Shown: piece by piece, positions 8,055 through 16,290 of the stretch
Numbering within the stretch: position 1 is the stretch's first letter
How the letters are laid out: the number at the start of each line of letters is the position of its first letter
Source: Pseudomonas eucalypticola
GTDB lineage: Bacteria; Pseudomonadota; Gammaproteobacteria; Pseudomonadales; Pseudomonadaceae
NCBI RefSeq assembly: GCF_013374995.1
Contig: NZ_CP056030.1
Span: 1,954,501 to 2,018,500 of the forward strand
Direction: 5' to 3'
DNA length: 64,000 bases
Position numbers and translations under genes: made by a program
The notes under the pieces: generated by a model
Told to the model about the DNA's origin: nothing
The model's database searches: none
What the model saw: the letters and a program-made list of their open reading frames with translations, nothing else

Positions 8055-8699
8055 TTGAGCATTGAAGGCGTTATTTTCGACAGCGACGGCACCCTGGTCG
8101 ACAGCGAACGCATGGCGGCGGGCCTGCTGCGCGAACTGCTGGCCGAGCGCGACATCCATTTGCCCCATGACGAAGTGTTGCGGCGTTTTCGCGGCGTGCA
8201 GTTCGCTATTTTCGTCGGCGAATTGTGCGAAGAACATGCGCACCTGGACGCTGAACCCTTCATGAGCGACTTCCGCGGCCGCAGCCTTGATCTGTTCGCC
8301 CAAGGTCTCGACGCGATGCCCGGCGCACTGGATTTTGTCCGCGAACTGAAGTTGCCCAAGTGCGTGGCCACCAATGGCCCGCGTGCCAAGGTCGAGACGT
8401 GCCTCAAGACGGCCGGGCTGTGGGAGGCTTTTGCAGGCAATATCGTCAGTGCCTACGAGGTCAACGCCTGGAAGCCGTCGCCGGAATTGATTCTGGCCGC
8501 CGCCCAGGTGCTCGACCTGGCGCCACAGCAATGCCTGCTGGTCGATGACAGTGTGCCTGGTGTGCAAGCGGGGCTGGCGGCGGGCACCGTGGTGGCGGGC
8601 TACGGCGATACCGATTTTTCTGCCTTCCACGGCCAGCCGGGTTTCCACCACGTGCCCGACTACGCGGCCCTCAAGGCGCTGCTGGCGAGCCTTGGCTAA
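8055..8699 (+). CDS. HAD-superfamily phosphatase (beta-phosphoglucomutase/YieH type)
   Basis: This 214-residue cytoplasmic enzyme hydrolyses a phosphate ester through an Asp nucleophile. Motif I FDSDGTLVDSE starts at residue 7, motif II is ATNGP near 98, the motif III Lys is in NAWKPSPELI near 138, and motif IV is LVDDSVPGVQAG near 163. A helical cap lies between motifs I and II. The start is a rare TTG at 8055, supported by GGAGTGA seven bases upstream and because residues before it read as noise; ATG 8112 would cut motif I. Its substrate is probably a phosphosugar. The last four bases overlap the stop of the antiporter gene on the other strand. Confidence 0.82.
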   Translation: MSIEGVIFDSDGTLVDSERMAAGLLRELLAERDIHLPHDEVLRRFRGVQFAIFVGELCEEHAHLDAEPFMSDFRGRSLDLFAQGLDAMPGALDFVRELKLPKCVATNGPRAKVETCLKTAGLWEAFAGNIVSAYEVNAWKPSPELILAAAQVLDLAPQQCLLVDDSVPGVQAGLAAGTVVAGYGDTDFSAFHGQPGFHHVPDYAALKALLASLG

Positions 8700-10015
8700 C
8701 CGTGCCGGTGCCGGCGCTCGTAATGGTCCAGCAGCGGCTGGGTGCTGATGCCATGCAACAGGATGCTCAGGGCCACTACTGACAAGGTCAGGCTGATCGC
8801 GGTGTGTTGAAGGTCGGCAGGCAAACCGTGGGCAATGGCGAAGCACAGGTAATACAGCGAGCCGATGCCACGGATGCCGAACCAGCCCAGCAGGGCGCGC
8901 TGGTGGCCGTCCAGGTGCTTGCCGCGCACCAGCAGCCAGACGCTGGCCGGGCGGATGATACAGAACAGCGCCAGGCCCAGACCGATGGCGCGCCAGTCCC
9001 AATACAGCGACAGTGCTGCGCCCAGCAGGGTAATCAGCAGCACTTCCATGGAGCGCTCCACCAGGTCGCCGAAGGTCAGGATGTCGTCCATCATCACCCC
9101 GGCGGCCAGTTGCTCACCCGCCAGTTCATCCGGCGCCGGTACCGCGGCGTGGGCGTCGCGTGGCTTGGCCAGGTGCTCGGCCGGGACTTCGGAATGGGAC
9201 GCGCGCGCCTCGGCCTGGCGCAGGCCCACCCCAGCGGCGAATACCGACAAGAAGCCGAAAGCTCCCACCCCGTAGGCCACTACATAGCTGATGGCGATGA
9301 GCGCCAGCGCCAGGAAGTCGTTGGGCGACTCGATGCTGTCCTTGTTGCGTACCCGTTGGCGAATCATCAACTGCCCCAGCAGCCGCCCCAGCCCGTAGCC
9401 GATGGCCAGCCCCGCCGGTACCCCCCAAGCCAGGTTCTGCAAGGCCCACATGCCGATATCGGCCATGCCCATGTCCAGGTGGTCGATCATCATCAGACTG
9501 AAAATCACGAAGGGAAAGGCCACGCCGTCGTTGAGCCCGGCCTCGCCCGACAGCCCATAGCGCACCCGATCGAAATCATGGGCGCTGTTGACCTGGACCA
9601 TCGCCGCCAGCACTGGGTCGGTGGGGGCCAGCATCGCGCCCAGCAGCGCCGACAACCCCCACGACAGATGTAGGCCGTAATGGGCCACGGCCGCAACCCC
9701 GGCGATGGACAGCAGCATCACGGGGCCTGCCAGCAGGTACGAAGCGCGCCAAGCCGTGCGGCGCAGCCCCAGCCGCAGCTTGACGCCGGTGCTGAACAGC
9801 GAGAACAGCACCGCCATCTCGGTCAGGCGCTGCAACCAGGTCGAGGCCCGGGCGAAATCCATGTTCACCAGGCCCAGGCCAAGGGGCCCCAGGCCCATGC
9901 CAAAGGCCAGGCACACGGCCGACGTCGTTACCGGCAGCCAGCGAAGGTAGGAAGACGTCAAGGCCAGCAACAGCAGCAGGGCGCCCAGCACTGACATCCA
10001 CAGTATGAAACTCAT
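8696..10015 (-). CDS. NhaP-type Na+(K+)/H+ antiporter
   Basis: This 439-residue inner-membrane protein has about 12 hydrophobic segments and belongs to the monovalent cation:proton antiporter-1 family. The diagnostic helix carrying the transport-site acids is visible as LAPTDPVLAAMVQ near 133-145, followed by the SGEAGLNDGVAFPFV block near 160-175. It should exchange Na+ or K+ for protons to control internal pH. ATG 10015 follows AGGAG closely; the open frame upstream is discarded. There is no long C-terminal regulatory domain. The two stop codons of this gene and the HAD gene at 8055 overlap, so transcription converges. Confidence 0.85.
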   Translation of the reverse strand: MSFILWMSVLGALLLLLALTSSYLRWLPVTTSAVCLAFGMGLGPLGLGLVNMDFARASTWLQRLTEMAVLFSLFSTGVKLRLGLRRTAWRASYLLAGPVMLLSIAGVAAVAHYGLHLSWGLSALLGAMLAPTDPVLAAMVQVNSAHDFDRVRYGLSGEAGLNDGVAFPFVIFSLMMIDHLDMGMADIGMWALQNLAWGVPAGLAIGYGLGRLLGQLMIRQRVRNKDSIESPNDFLALALIAISYVVAYGVGAFGFLSVFAAGVGLRQAEARASHSEVPAEHLAKPRDAHAAVPAPDELAGEQLAAGVMMDDILTFGDLVERSMEVLLITLLGAALSLYWDWRAIGLGLALFCIIRPASVWLLVRGKHLDGHQRALLGWFGIRGIGSLYYLCFAIAHGLPADLQHTAISLTLSVVALSILLHGISTQPLLDHYERRHRHG

Positions 10016-10136
10016 CGAACTCCTAAGGCCTGGCGGCAATATGATGTGGGGCAATCATTAACTGTGACTTTGCCGCGACCGGTTAGTTGAATTGGCGCTA
10101 CTATCGTGCGGACAATTCTTTGCCCAGGAGAACGCC

Positions 10137-10454
10137 ATGATCAAAGTCAGCGTGATGTACCCCTACCAGAACGGCGCGCGGTTCGATTTCGATTACTACC
10201 GCGACAAGCACATGCCCTTGCTCAAGGAACTGATGGGGGCCGCGTGCCTGAAGTACTCGGTGGAGAAAGGGCTGGCAGGTGGCGCACCCGGAACTCCGCC
10301 GACGTACCTGGGGTTGTGCCACTTCTATTGCGACACGCTGGAAAGCTTCACTGAAGCCTTTGGTCCCCACGCCGACGTGCTCAATGGCGATATTCCCAAT
10401 TACACCGACCTGGTGCCCGTGATCCAGATCAGCGAAGTGCTGGCCGAAGTCTGA
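10137..10454 (+). CDS. EthD-domain protein
   Basis: This 105-residue protein is a single dimeric alpha+beta barrel domain of the EthD type. The conserved start VSVMYPYQNGARFDFDYYRDKH, with the DYYRDKHMPL motif at 19-28, and the FYCDTLESFTEAFG helix identify it. EthD-like proteins occur with degradative enzymes, but this copy has no such neighbour and its role is unknown. AGGAG is well placed before the ATG. It lies between the divergent antiporter gene and a convergent membrane protein. Confidence 0.8.
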   Translation: MIKVSVMYPYQNGARFDFDYYRDKHMPLLKELMGAACLKYSVEKGLAGGAPGTPPTYLGLCHFYCDTLESFTEAFGPHADVLNGDIPNYTDLVPVIQISEVLAEV

Positions 10455-10501
10455 GAAGTTGCCGCTGTGGGCCCGAGGTTCACCCGGGCCCGCAGGGCGG
10501 C

Positions 10502-10903
10502 TCAGGCGTCGTGATCATCCTTGAGGGTGGTGGTGGACTCCGTCACCTCGATGGTTTCGTTGGTGCCCATCGCCTTGTACTGTTTGCGGATGGTCTTCAA
10601 TTCCTTGGCATCCAGATCTTCCAGGTCCAGCGCCGCGTTCTGCGCTTCATGGGTGGCGCGCAGCAATTCGTCGATCTTGATGTGCAGCATGTCGTTGTCG
10701 CGGTTCTGGGTGTTCTGGATCACGAACACCATCAGGAAGGTGATGATGGTGGTCGAGGTATTGATGATCAGTTGCCACGTATCGTTGTAATGGAACAGCG
10801 GCCCCGTGGCCGCCCAGATCACGATCAGCACCACAGCGGCGACGAAGGTGCGCGAGCTGCCGGCAGCTTTGGACAAGGCATTGGAGAACAACGAGAATTT
10901 CAT
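10502..10903 (-). CDS. low-affinity iron permease family membrane protein
   Basis: This 133-residue protein has two membrane segments (about residues 18-38 and 46-62) joined by a short turn, then a charged helical tail. The NTSTTIITFLMVFVIQNTQNRDN segment and the following HIKIDELL are typical of the small bacterial proteins named after the fungal Fet4 low-affinity iron permease. Iron transport by the short bacterial forms is not established, so the name is a family label. The gene is separated by 78 bp from the next minus-strand operon and is probably its own unit. Confidence 0.75.
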   Translation of the reverse strand: MKFSLFSNALSKAAGSSRTFVAAVVLIVIWAATGPLFHYNDTWQLIINTSTTIITFLMVFVIQNTQNRDNDMLHIKIDELLRATHEAQNAALDLEDLDAKELKTIRKQYKAMGTNETIEVTESTTTLKDDHDA

Positions 10904-10981
10904 GGCAGTGGTTCCGTAAAGGGGGTCACTGGGTAGACCCCGCTCGACGGTTGAAATTCTTTGTTACATGCACGGTTTCAT

Positions 10982-11536
10982 CTAGTTGATCTGGATCATC
11001 ACGGCAAACACGCCCAATCCCACCCAGAAGCCGGCGAACAACCACGGCGCTCGAATGGAGAACATCAGCGATTTGCGATAGCCCTTGTGCGTAGACTCCA
11101 TTTCGCTGAACAGCGGCCCGTCGTCATAGGCCAGGCCCATGGCCGGCAGGTCGCGCAGCAGGCCACTCTGCTTGAAGTGCCAGTGGTCGATGATGTCGTA
11201 GGCCGCGCGAATGCCTGGCCAGGCATTCAGCGAGCACAGTACTCCCAACAGCGCCAGCACCGGTGGCACCACCAGGGTGAACACCTTGCCCCACTCGGGG
11301 TTCAGGTTGGCCATGGACGAGGCGTAGGCGATCACCAGGAATGACTGCGCCGACAGGTAGCTGTTGGTACGGTTGGAGAGAATGGCGGTTTCATACTGGA
11401 TTTCACGCCGGTAGAAATCCAGGCGGTCCTTGGGGGTGCCGAACATCAGCGCGTTTTCGCTATCGCTGCTGTCCTCGGCACCCGGCACGCGTGAAGTGAT
11501 GATCCTGCTCAAGCGCGCTTCCTCGGTGTCAGTCAT
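10982..11536 (-). CDS. hypothetical inner-membrane protein
   Basis: This 184-residue protein begins with about 50 hydrophilic residues, then has hydrophobic stretches near SAQSFLVIAYASSMAN, VFTLVVPPVLALLGVLC and, at the C-terminus, APWLFAGFWVGLGVFAVMIQI, so three or four membrane passes are likely. No family is recognised with confidence. ATG 11536 is fixed by the overlap ATGACTGA with the stop of the oxidoreductase gene upstream, which implies translational coupling; the open frame beyond 11536 is an antisense shadow of that gene. Confidence 0.65.
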   Translation of the reverse strand: MTDTEEARLSRIITSRVPGAEDSSDSENALMFGTPKDRLDFYRREIQYETAILSNRTNSYLSAQSFLVIAYASSMANLNPEWGKVFTLVVPPVLALLGVLCSLNAWPGIRAAYDIIDHWHFKQSGLLRDLPAMGLAYDDGPLFSEMESTHKGYRKSLMFSIRAPWLFAGFWVGLGVFAVMIQIN

Positions 11537-12635
11537 TCGGTTCGGCAGTGTTGATGTAGGCCGGCACCTTGGCCAAGGGCAACTGGCGAGCTTGCCCCGG
11601 TTGGATATCGGCGCGTGGCGCCAGGGGCTCCAGGCGTTGCGGTTGGCCGGTTTCCAGGGCTTTCTCGATGGCCGCCAGCACGCGCACGTCACGCCAGCCT
11701 TCATCGCCGTCCGGGCCGGGTTTCTCGCCCTTGAGAATGCAGTCGGAGAAGTACTGGGTTTCGCCGCCGAACTGGTCCACTACCGGAGCACTGTGTTGCT
11801 CGGTCTTGCCGTCGACGATCAGCTGGTAACCGATCGCCACCCCTTCGCCGAAGCCGAAGCACGGTGAAGCGTCGATCTCGCCCTTGCTGCCGAACAGCTG
11901 GAAGCGCTGGCTGCCGGGCAGGCTGTAGCTGACCGTGAAATGTGCCAGGCGCTCGTCGCTGAAGCGCAGGGTCACACTGACCGTGTCGTAGGTGTTGATG
12001 TCGCGGCCTGGGGTGTTCACGCCCATGGCCGAGACTTCCAGGGGCTCGCCCCCGAACAGGTTGCGCACCGCGTTAAGCGGGTAGGGGCCCATGTCCACGA
12101 CGGGCCCGGCCCAATAGCCATGCTGGGCGCGGTGGTTGGAGGTCTTGGTCAACTGGCTGAACGAGGAGGTGAACAACCGAGGTTCGCCGATGGCGCCAGC
12201 GCGCAACGTGCCAACCAGCTCCACGGTGGCGGGTTCGCAGTGCAGGCGGTAGGCGATCATCAACAGCGCATTGCCGCGTTCGGCGGCGGCGTTGATCGCC
12301 AGGCAATCTTCCTCGCTGGTGGCCATGGGTTTTTCCAGCAGCACATGAATGCCGGCTTCCAGTGCCGGTACCGCGAACTCACGGTGGCGGAAGTTCGGTG
12401 TGGCAATGTACACCGCATCGATTTCGCCGCTGGCCAGCAAGGTGGCGTAGTCGTCGTAGTGGTAGCTCTTGAGGTGATAGTGGGCGGCCAGGTCCCGGCC
12501 CTTCACGGGGTCGCCGGTCACCAGCGCGGTCATCACCGAGTTGTCGGTCTGGCCGACACCGGGCATGAACGCACCCTGGGAAATCCAGCCGCCGGCGACG
12601 ACCGCGTAACGAACCTTGCCTTGAGCATCGGGCAT
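11529..12635 (-). CDS. Gfo/Idh/MocA-family oxidoreductase
   Basis: This 368-residue NAD(P)-dependent dehydrogenase has an N-terminal Rossmann fold starting YAVVAGGWISQGAFMPGV and the family motif LLEKPMA near residue 98, whose Lys acts in catalysis. The C-terminal beta-sheet domain carries the substrate site (GPVVDMGPYPLNAVRNLFGG near 170-190). Enzymes of this family oxidise or reduce sugars, inositols and related rings; the substrate is not evident. AGGAG precedes ATG 12635. The gene is translationally coupled to the membrane protein at 11536, an unusual partner that might act in uptake or sensing. Confidence 0.82.
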   Translation of the reverse strand: MPDAQGKVRYAVVAGGWISQGAFMPGVGQTDNSVMTALVTGDPVKGRDLAAHYHLKSYHYDDYATLLASGEIDAVYIATPNFRHREFAVPALEAGIHVLLEKPMATSEEDCLAINAAAERGNALLMIAYRLHCEPATVELVGTLRAGAIGEPRLFTSSFSQLTKTSNHRAQHGYWAGPVVDMGPYPLNAVRNLFGGEPLEVSAMGVNTPGRDINTYDTVSVTLRFSDERLAHFTVSYSLPGSQRFQLFGSKGEIDASPCFGFGEGVAIGYQLIVDGKTEQHSAPVVDQFGGETQYFSDCILKGEKPGPDGDEGWRDVRVLAAIEKALETGQPQRLEPLAPRADIQPGQARQLPLAKVPAYINTAEPND

Positions 12636-12720
12636 GTCATGACTCCTGAAAGCGGGCGGGTGGAATACCAGCCCCTCAGGAATGGGCAAGCCTGGGCCGG
12701 ACAAGTTCCCCCGGCGTGTG

Positions 12721-13584
12721 TCAGAAGCGGTTGAGCGGGATCTTCAGGTAACGCACGCCGTTGTCTTCGGCCGGCGGCAGTTCCCCCGCACGAATGTTCA
12801 CCTGCACCGCCGGCATCAACAGCACCGGCATGGCGAGCGTCGCATCGCGGGCCGTACGCATGGCCACGAACTGCGCCGCGTCGATGCCATCGCGTACATG
12901 GATGTTGCCCTGGCGCTGGGCGGCCACGGTGGTCTGGGACTGTTCAGTGCGGCCCTCGGGCGGGTAGTCGTGGCACAGGTGCAAGCGGGTGTCGGCGGGG
13001 AAGGCCAGCAAGGTGCGAATGGACCGGTACAACTGCGCGGCGTCGCCGCCGGGGAAGTCGCAGCGGGCCGTGCCCACGTCGGGCATGAACAGCGTGTCGC
13101 CGACGAACAGGTCCTGCTCGCCCACCAGGAATGCCATGTCGGCGGGGGTGTGGCCGGGCACGTGCAAGGCTCGCACGCTCATGTCGCCGATGGCGAAGGT
13201 TTCGTCCGGCTGCAGCAGCCGATCGAACTGCGAACCGTCCAGGCGGAAGTTCGGTTCCAGGTTGAACACGGCCTTGAACACTTTCTGCACCTGACGGATA
13301 CCCTCGCCAATGGCGATCTGGCCGCCCAGTTGGCTGCGCAGGTAGGGGGCGGCGGAAAGGTGGTCGGCATGGGCATGGGTTTCGAGCAACCACTGCACGC
13401 TCAGGCCGTTCTCGCGCACGAAGGCGGCGATGGTGTCGGCATGCTCGGTGCCGGTTCGGCCGGACTTGGGGTCGAAGTCCAGCACCGAATCGATGATGGC
13501 GCAGGCGCTGCCAGGCGCCTGGTACACCACGTAGCTGAAGGTCGAGGAACCCTGGTCGAAGAAAGGCTGGATCAGTGGGCTCAT
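12721..13584 (-). CDS. blh: persulfide dioxygenase-like MBL-fold hydrolase (Blh type)
   Basis: This 287-residue metallo-beta-lactamase-fold protein carries the metal-binding motif THAHADH near residues 69-75, then LHVPGHTPADM and FVGDTLFMPDVGTARCDFPGG, the signature of the ETHE1/Blh persulfide dioxygenases that oxidise glutathione persulfide to sulfite. No rhodanese domain is attached. The start at 13584 has GGAG seven bases upstream; a GTG at 13596 is possible. It is divergent from the BigR-type repressor at 13668, across a small AT-rich palindromic gap, and with SQR and the TSUP exporter forms a sulfide detoxification unit. The symbol follows the blh-bigR gene pair known in other bacteria. 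Confidence 0.85.
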   Translation of the reverse strand: MSPLIQPFFDQGSSTFSYVVYQAPGSACAIIDSVLDFDPKSGRTGTEHADTIAAFVRENGLSVQWLLETHAHADHLSAAPYLRSQLGGQIAIGEGIRQVQKVFKAVFNLEPNFRLDGSQFDRLLQPDETFAIGDMSVRALHVPGHTPADMAFLVGEQDLFVGDTLFMPDVGTARCDFPGGDAAQLYRSIRTLLAFPADTRLHLCHDYPPEGRTEQSQTTVAAQRQGNIHVRDGIDAAQFVAMRTARDATLAMPVLLMPAVQVNIRAGELPPAEDNGVRYLKIPLNRF

Positions 13585-13600
13585 GAATTGCTCCACACTC

Positions 13601-13629
13601 TATTGTTCAATAATCTATATTTAAACATA
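13601..13629. promoter_or_regulatory. candidate BigR operator(s)
   Basis: Two AT-rich dyads lie in the 83-bp gap between the divergent genes: TATTGTTCAATA at 13601-13612 (5-bp arms) and TATATTTAAACATA at 13616-13629 (six of seven pairs match). They are placed to control both blh and the bigR-sqr-exporter operon. BigR repressors are known to bind AT-rich palindromes between these genes and to be released by persulfide; assignment of these exact bases is inference. Confidence 0.6.
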
Positions 13630-13667
13630 ATGTAATCACAGAAAGTGATCGAGAGCGACCCCTGCCC

Positions 13668-14021
13668 ATGGAAACCTGCCTGACCACCGACGACGTCGTA
13701 CGCCTGCGCGCCAGCGCCTCCAAGGCCTGCGCGCTGCTCAAGGCGCTGGCCAACGAGGACCGCCTGCTGATCCTCTGCCAGTTGACCCAGGGTGAGCGCA
13801 ATGTCGGCGAGCTGGAAGCCGGCACCGGCGTGCGCCAGCCCACCCTGTCCCAGCAACTGGGGGTGTTGCGCGACGAAGGCCTGGTGGCCACGCGCCGCGA
13901 GGGCAAATACATTTTCTACGGGCTGGCCAGCCATGAAGTGATCCAGGTCATGAAGACCCTTTCGGGCCTGTACTGCGGCACCGTGCTGACCAGCCTTGGT
14001 GCGCAACCCCTTACCCAATGA
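13668..14021 (+). CDS. bigR: BigR/SqrR-type ArsR-family persulfide-sensing repressor
   Basis: This 117-residue winged-helix protein has the ArsR recognition helix in GVRQPTLSQQLGVLRDEGLV (about 54-73) and the wing in TRREGKYIFYGL. Cys37 and Cys103 are 66 residues apart, the same spacing as the redox pair Cys42/Cys108 of BigR, which forms a tetrasulfide or disulfide bridge when persulfides rise and then leaves DNA. Cys4 and Cys21 are extra. It is divergent from blh and is the first gene of the sqr operon, so it should autoregulate and derepress sulfide oxidation. Confidence 0.85.
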   Translation: METCLTTDDVVRLRASASKACALLKALANEDRLLILCQLTQGERNVGELEAGTGVRQPTLSQQLGVLRDEGLVATRREGKYIFYGLASHEVIQVMKTLSGLYCGTVLTSLGAQPLTQ

Positions 14022-14034
14022 CAGTGTGGACGGC

Positions 14035-15288
14035 ATGCACGATAACCTGCAGCAACAGGATGCGACCGCCAGCAACGCGGACATCCTGATCATCGGCGGC
14101 GGCGCCGCCGGCATCGGCCTGATCGCCAGTTTGCTCAAGCGCCAACCTGGCCTTTCGGTCACCCTGGTCGAACCCTCCGACACCCACTACTACCAGCCGG
14201 CCTGGACCCTGGTAGGGGGTGGCGCCTACGCTGTCGGCAAGACCGCACGGCCCATGGCCGACGTGCTGCCCAAGGGGGTGCAGTGGCTCAAGGCCGCGGT
14301 GCACGCCATTGACGCCGAGGGCCAGCGGGTGGTGCTGGACGACGGTCGCCAGGTGGCGTACCAGCACCTGGTGGTATGCCCAGGCCTGCGCCTGGCCTGG
14401 GAGCAGATCGAAGGTCTGGAAGAGACCCTGGGCCGCAACGGGGTGACCTCCAACTATCGTTTCGACCTGGCGCCCTACACCTGGGAACTGGTTCAGGGGC
14501 TGCGGGGCGGCAAGGCCATCTTCACCCAACCGGGCATGCCGATCAAATGCGCCGGAGCGCCGCAGAAAGCGTTGTACCTGTCGTGCGACCATTGGCGCCG
14601 TGGCGGCGTTTTGAACGCCATCGACGTGGAGTTCAACCTCGCCGGCCCGGCATTGTTCGGGGTGGCGGCGTACGTGCCGGCCCTGATGCAGTACGTCGAC
14701 AAGTACCGCGCGCGGCTGGCGTTCGGCTCGCAGTTGGTGAAGGTCGATGGCCCGGCGAAGACGGCCTGGTTCGACAGCCAGGATGCCGACGGCAACCTCG
14801 TGCGCCAGGCCAAGGCCTTCGACCTGCTGCACGTGGTGCCGCCGCAGGTGGCACCTGATTGCGTGCGCCACAGCGCCCTGGCCAACCCGGGCGGCTGGTG
14901 CGAGGTGGACCCCGCCACCTTGCAGCATGTGCGTTACCCCCAGGTGTTCGGCCTGGGCGACGTCTGCGCCACCAGCAACGCCAAGACGGCCGCAGCGGTG
15001 CGCAAGCAGATCGTGGTGGTGGCCGAGAACCTGCTGTCCCAGCGTGCGGGCCGCTCGCTGTCCTTGCGTTATGACGGTTACGGTTCGTGCCCGTTGACCG
15101 TGGAGCGGGGCCGGGTGGTCCTGGCCGAGTTCGGCTATGGCGGCAAGCTGTTGCCCACTTTCCCCTTGGACTCCACCGTGCCACGGCGGTCGGCCTGGTG
15201 GCTCAAGGCGCATTTCCTGCCCTGGTTCTACTGGCATGGCATGCTCAAGGGCCGCGAATGGCTGACGCGCTGCACAACCACTGAATAG
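14035..15288 (+). CDS. sqr: sulfide:quinone oxidoreductase (type II-like)
   Basis: This 417-residue flavoprotein oxidises sulfide and passes electrons to quinone, leaving the sulfur on an acceptor thiol. An N-terminal FAD-binding IIGGGAAGIGLIASLLKR is followed by YYQPAWTLVGGGAY, and by the two cysteine regions typical of the mitochondrial-like type: IKCAGAPQKALYLSC and GLGDVCATSNAKTAAAVRKQ. It is a peripheral membrane enzyme. ATG 14035 starts 13 bases after the bigR stop; in-frame GTG and TTG codons further upstream cannot be ruled out. With blh it should turn sulfide into sulfite, and the next gene probably exports sulfur oxyanions. Confidence 0.87.
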   Translation: MHDNLQQQDATASNADILIIGGGAAGIGLIASLLKRQPGLSVTLVEPSDTHYYQPAWTLVGGGAYAVGKTARPMADVLPKGVQWLKAAVHAIDAEGQRVVLDDGRQVAYQHLVVCPGLRLAWEQIEGLEETLGRNGVTSNYRFDLAPYTWELVQGLRGGKAIFTQPGMPIKCAGAPQKALYLSCDHWRRGGVLNAIDVEFNLAGPALFGVAAYVPALMQYVDKYRARLAFGSQLVKVDGPAKTAWFDSQDADGNLVRQAKAFDLLHVVPPQVAPDCVRHSALANPGGWCEVDPATLQHVRYPQVFGLGDVCATSNAKTAAAVRKQIVVVAENLLSQRAGRSLSLRYDGYGSCPLTVERGRVVLAEFGYGGKLLPTFPLDSTVPRRSAWWLKAHFLPWFYWHGMLKGREWLTRCTTTE

Positions 15289-15297
15289 GGGCAGGTG

Positions 15298-16098
15298 ATG
15301 CTGGCACTGCTGTTGGGTGGTTTGATCGGCCTGGTGCTGGGATTGACCGGTGCCGGTGGCGGCATTCTGGCCGTCCCGGCCCTGGTGCTGGGCTTGGGAT
15401 GGCCCATGACCCAGGCGGCACCGGTGGCCTTGCTGGCCGTTGGCGTGTCGGCGGCGGTTGGCGCCATCGATGGCCTGCGTCAACGTATCGTGCGCTGGCG
15501 CGCAGCACTGTTGATGGCGCTGTTGGGTACCTTGTTCACGCCCGTCGGCCTGCTGCTGGCCCACCGGTTGCCAGAACGCTGGCTAATGGGGTTGTTCTGC
15601 GCGGTGCTGCTGGTGGTGGCCTGGCGCATGTTCAGCCAGTCCCGTGACCGGCCGTGCGCGGGGTCGGGTATCGACCACAGCTGGGAACAGAAGAACTGCA
15701 TGCTCAACCAGCGCACCGGGCGCCTGGACTGGACCTGGCGGTGCAGCCTCACCCTGTCGGTGGTGGGCTCCTGCTGCGGGTTCCTCACCGGTTTGCTGGG
15801 GGTGGGCGGTGGCTTCCTGCTGGTGCCAGCGTTCCGGCAACTCACCGATATCCGCGTGCACGGCATCATCGCCACGTCGTTGATGGTCATCGCCCTGGTA
15901 TCGGGCACGGCGATCCTCGGCGCCTTGCACGCGGGCGTGCGCATCCCGCTGGCGGGCGGGTATTTCATTGGCGCCAGTGTCGTCGGCATGCTGGCAGGCC
16001 GGGTGCTCTCGCCCAGGTTGCCCGCGCGGGTATTGCAGGTAGGCTTCGCGGCGTTATGCGTTGGGGTGACGTTGTACCTGGGGTCGCAGGTGCTCTGA
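15298..16098 (+). CDS. TSUP-family (TauE/SafE) sulfite/sulfur-anion exporter
   Basis: This 266-residue membrane protein shows two similar halves of about four helices each, as in the TauE/SafE family, with GLTGAGGGILAVPALV near 16-31 and GLLGVGGGFLLVPAF near 165-179 as the paired glycine-rich motifs. A cysteine-containing hydrophilic loop joins the halves. In this sulfide island the likely cargo is sulfite or thiosulfate made by SQR and the persulfide dioxygenase. A GTG at 15295 directly precedes ATG 15298 and either may be used; GGGGCAGG serves both. It starts 9 bases after sqr and ends the operon. Confidence 0.82.
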   Translation: MLALLLGGLIGLVLGLTGAGGGILAVPALVLGLGWPMTQAAPVALLAVGVSAAVGAIDGLRQRIVRWRAALLMALLGTLFTPVGLLLAHRLPERWLMGLFCAVLLVVAWRMFSQSRDRPCAGSGIDHSWEQKNCMLNQRTGRLDWTWRCSLTLSVVGSCCGFLTGLLGVGGGFLLVPAFRQLTDIRVHGIIATSLMVIALVSGTAILGALHAGVRIPLAGGYFIGASVVGMLAGRVLSPRLPARVLQVGFAALCVGVTLYLGSQVL

Positions 16099-16111
16099 CC
16101 GTCCGGAGGTT

Positions 16112-16171
16112 CCTGTGGGACCGGGCGAAGCTCGGGAATGGAGCGCCGCGCCCTGTCAGGCTCCCCACAGG
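16112..16171. repeat. dispersed palindromic repeat, family B (copy 1)
   Basis: CCTGTGGG at 16112 is repeated inverted as CCCACAGG at 16164, enclosing GGGACCGGGCGAAGCTCGGG, whose inner bases can pair (CCGGGC-GAA-GCTCGG, one G.T). The inner motif recurs near 36198 and, inverted and direct, at 42428-42501. It resembles Pseudomonas REP elements and may act as a transcript-stabilising or terminating hairpin after the sulfide operon. Confidence 0.65.
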
Positions 16172-16241
16172 GGTACGGCACGGTCTGTTTCCCGCAAGTG
16201 AGTCCTGAGGCGGCGGCGATCCGGTATGCTGCGGACCGATT

Positions 16242-16258
16242 TGCAACAAAACGTTGCA
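16242..16258. promoter_or_regulatory. palindrome GCAAC-N5-GTTGC (copy 1)
   Basis: TGCAAC at 16242 and GTTGCA at 16253 are perfect inverted arms around AAAAC. The 15-base core GCAACAAAACGTTGC differs at one base from 53134-53148 in front of another gene. It sits about 33 bp before the GntP-type permease start and could be an operator or a small leader hairpin. Confidence 0.45.
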
Positions 16259-16272
16259 GCAATAATCGTCCA

Positions 16273-16280
16273 AAGAACAA
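16273..16280 (+). promoter_or_regulatory. Crc/Hfq-type CA motif at the GntP ribosome binding site
   Basis: AAGAACAA fits the AAnAAnAA motif that Hfq/Crc binds in Pseudomonas messengers and it overlaps the AAGGAG ribosome binding site at 16279-16284. This position is the one used for translational catabolite repression, so uptake by the permease is probably shut down while preferred carbon sources are present. The link to Crc is inferred from the motif. Confidence 0.6.
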
Positions 16281-16290
16281 GGAGCACCCA

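Noticed and set aside
14011..15564. 517-codon minus-strand open frame opposite sqr
   Set aside because: It lies fully antisense to the SQR/exporter genes, whose motifs are clear; composition (Gln/His-rich) is that of a shadow frame in GC-rich DNA.
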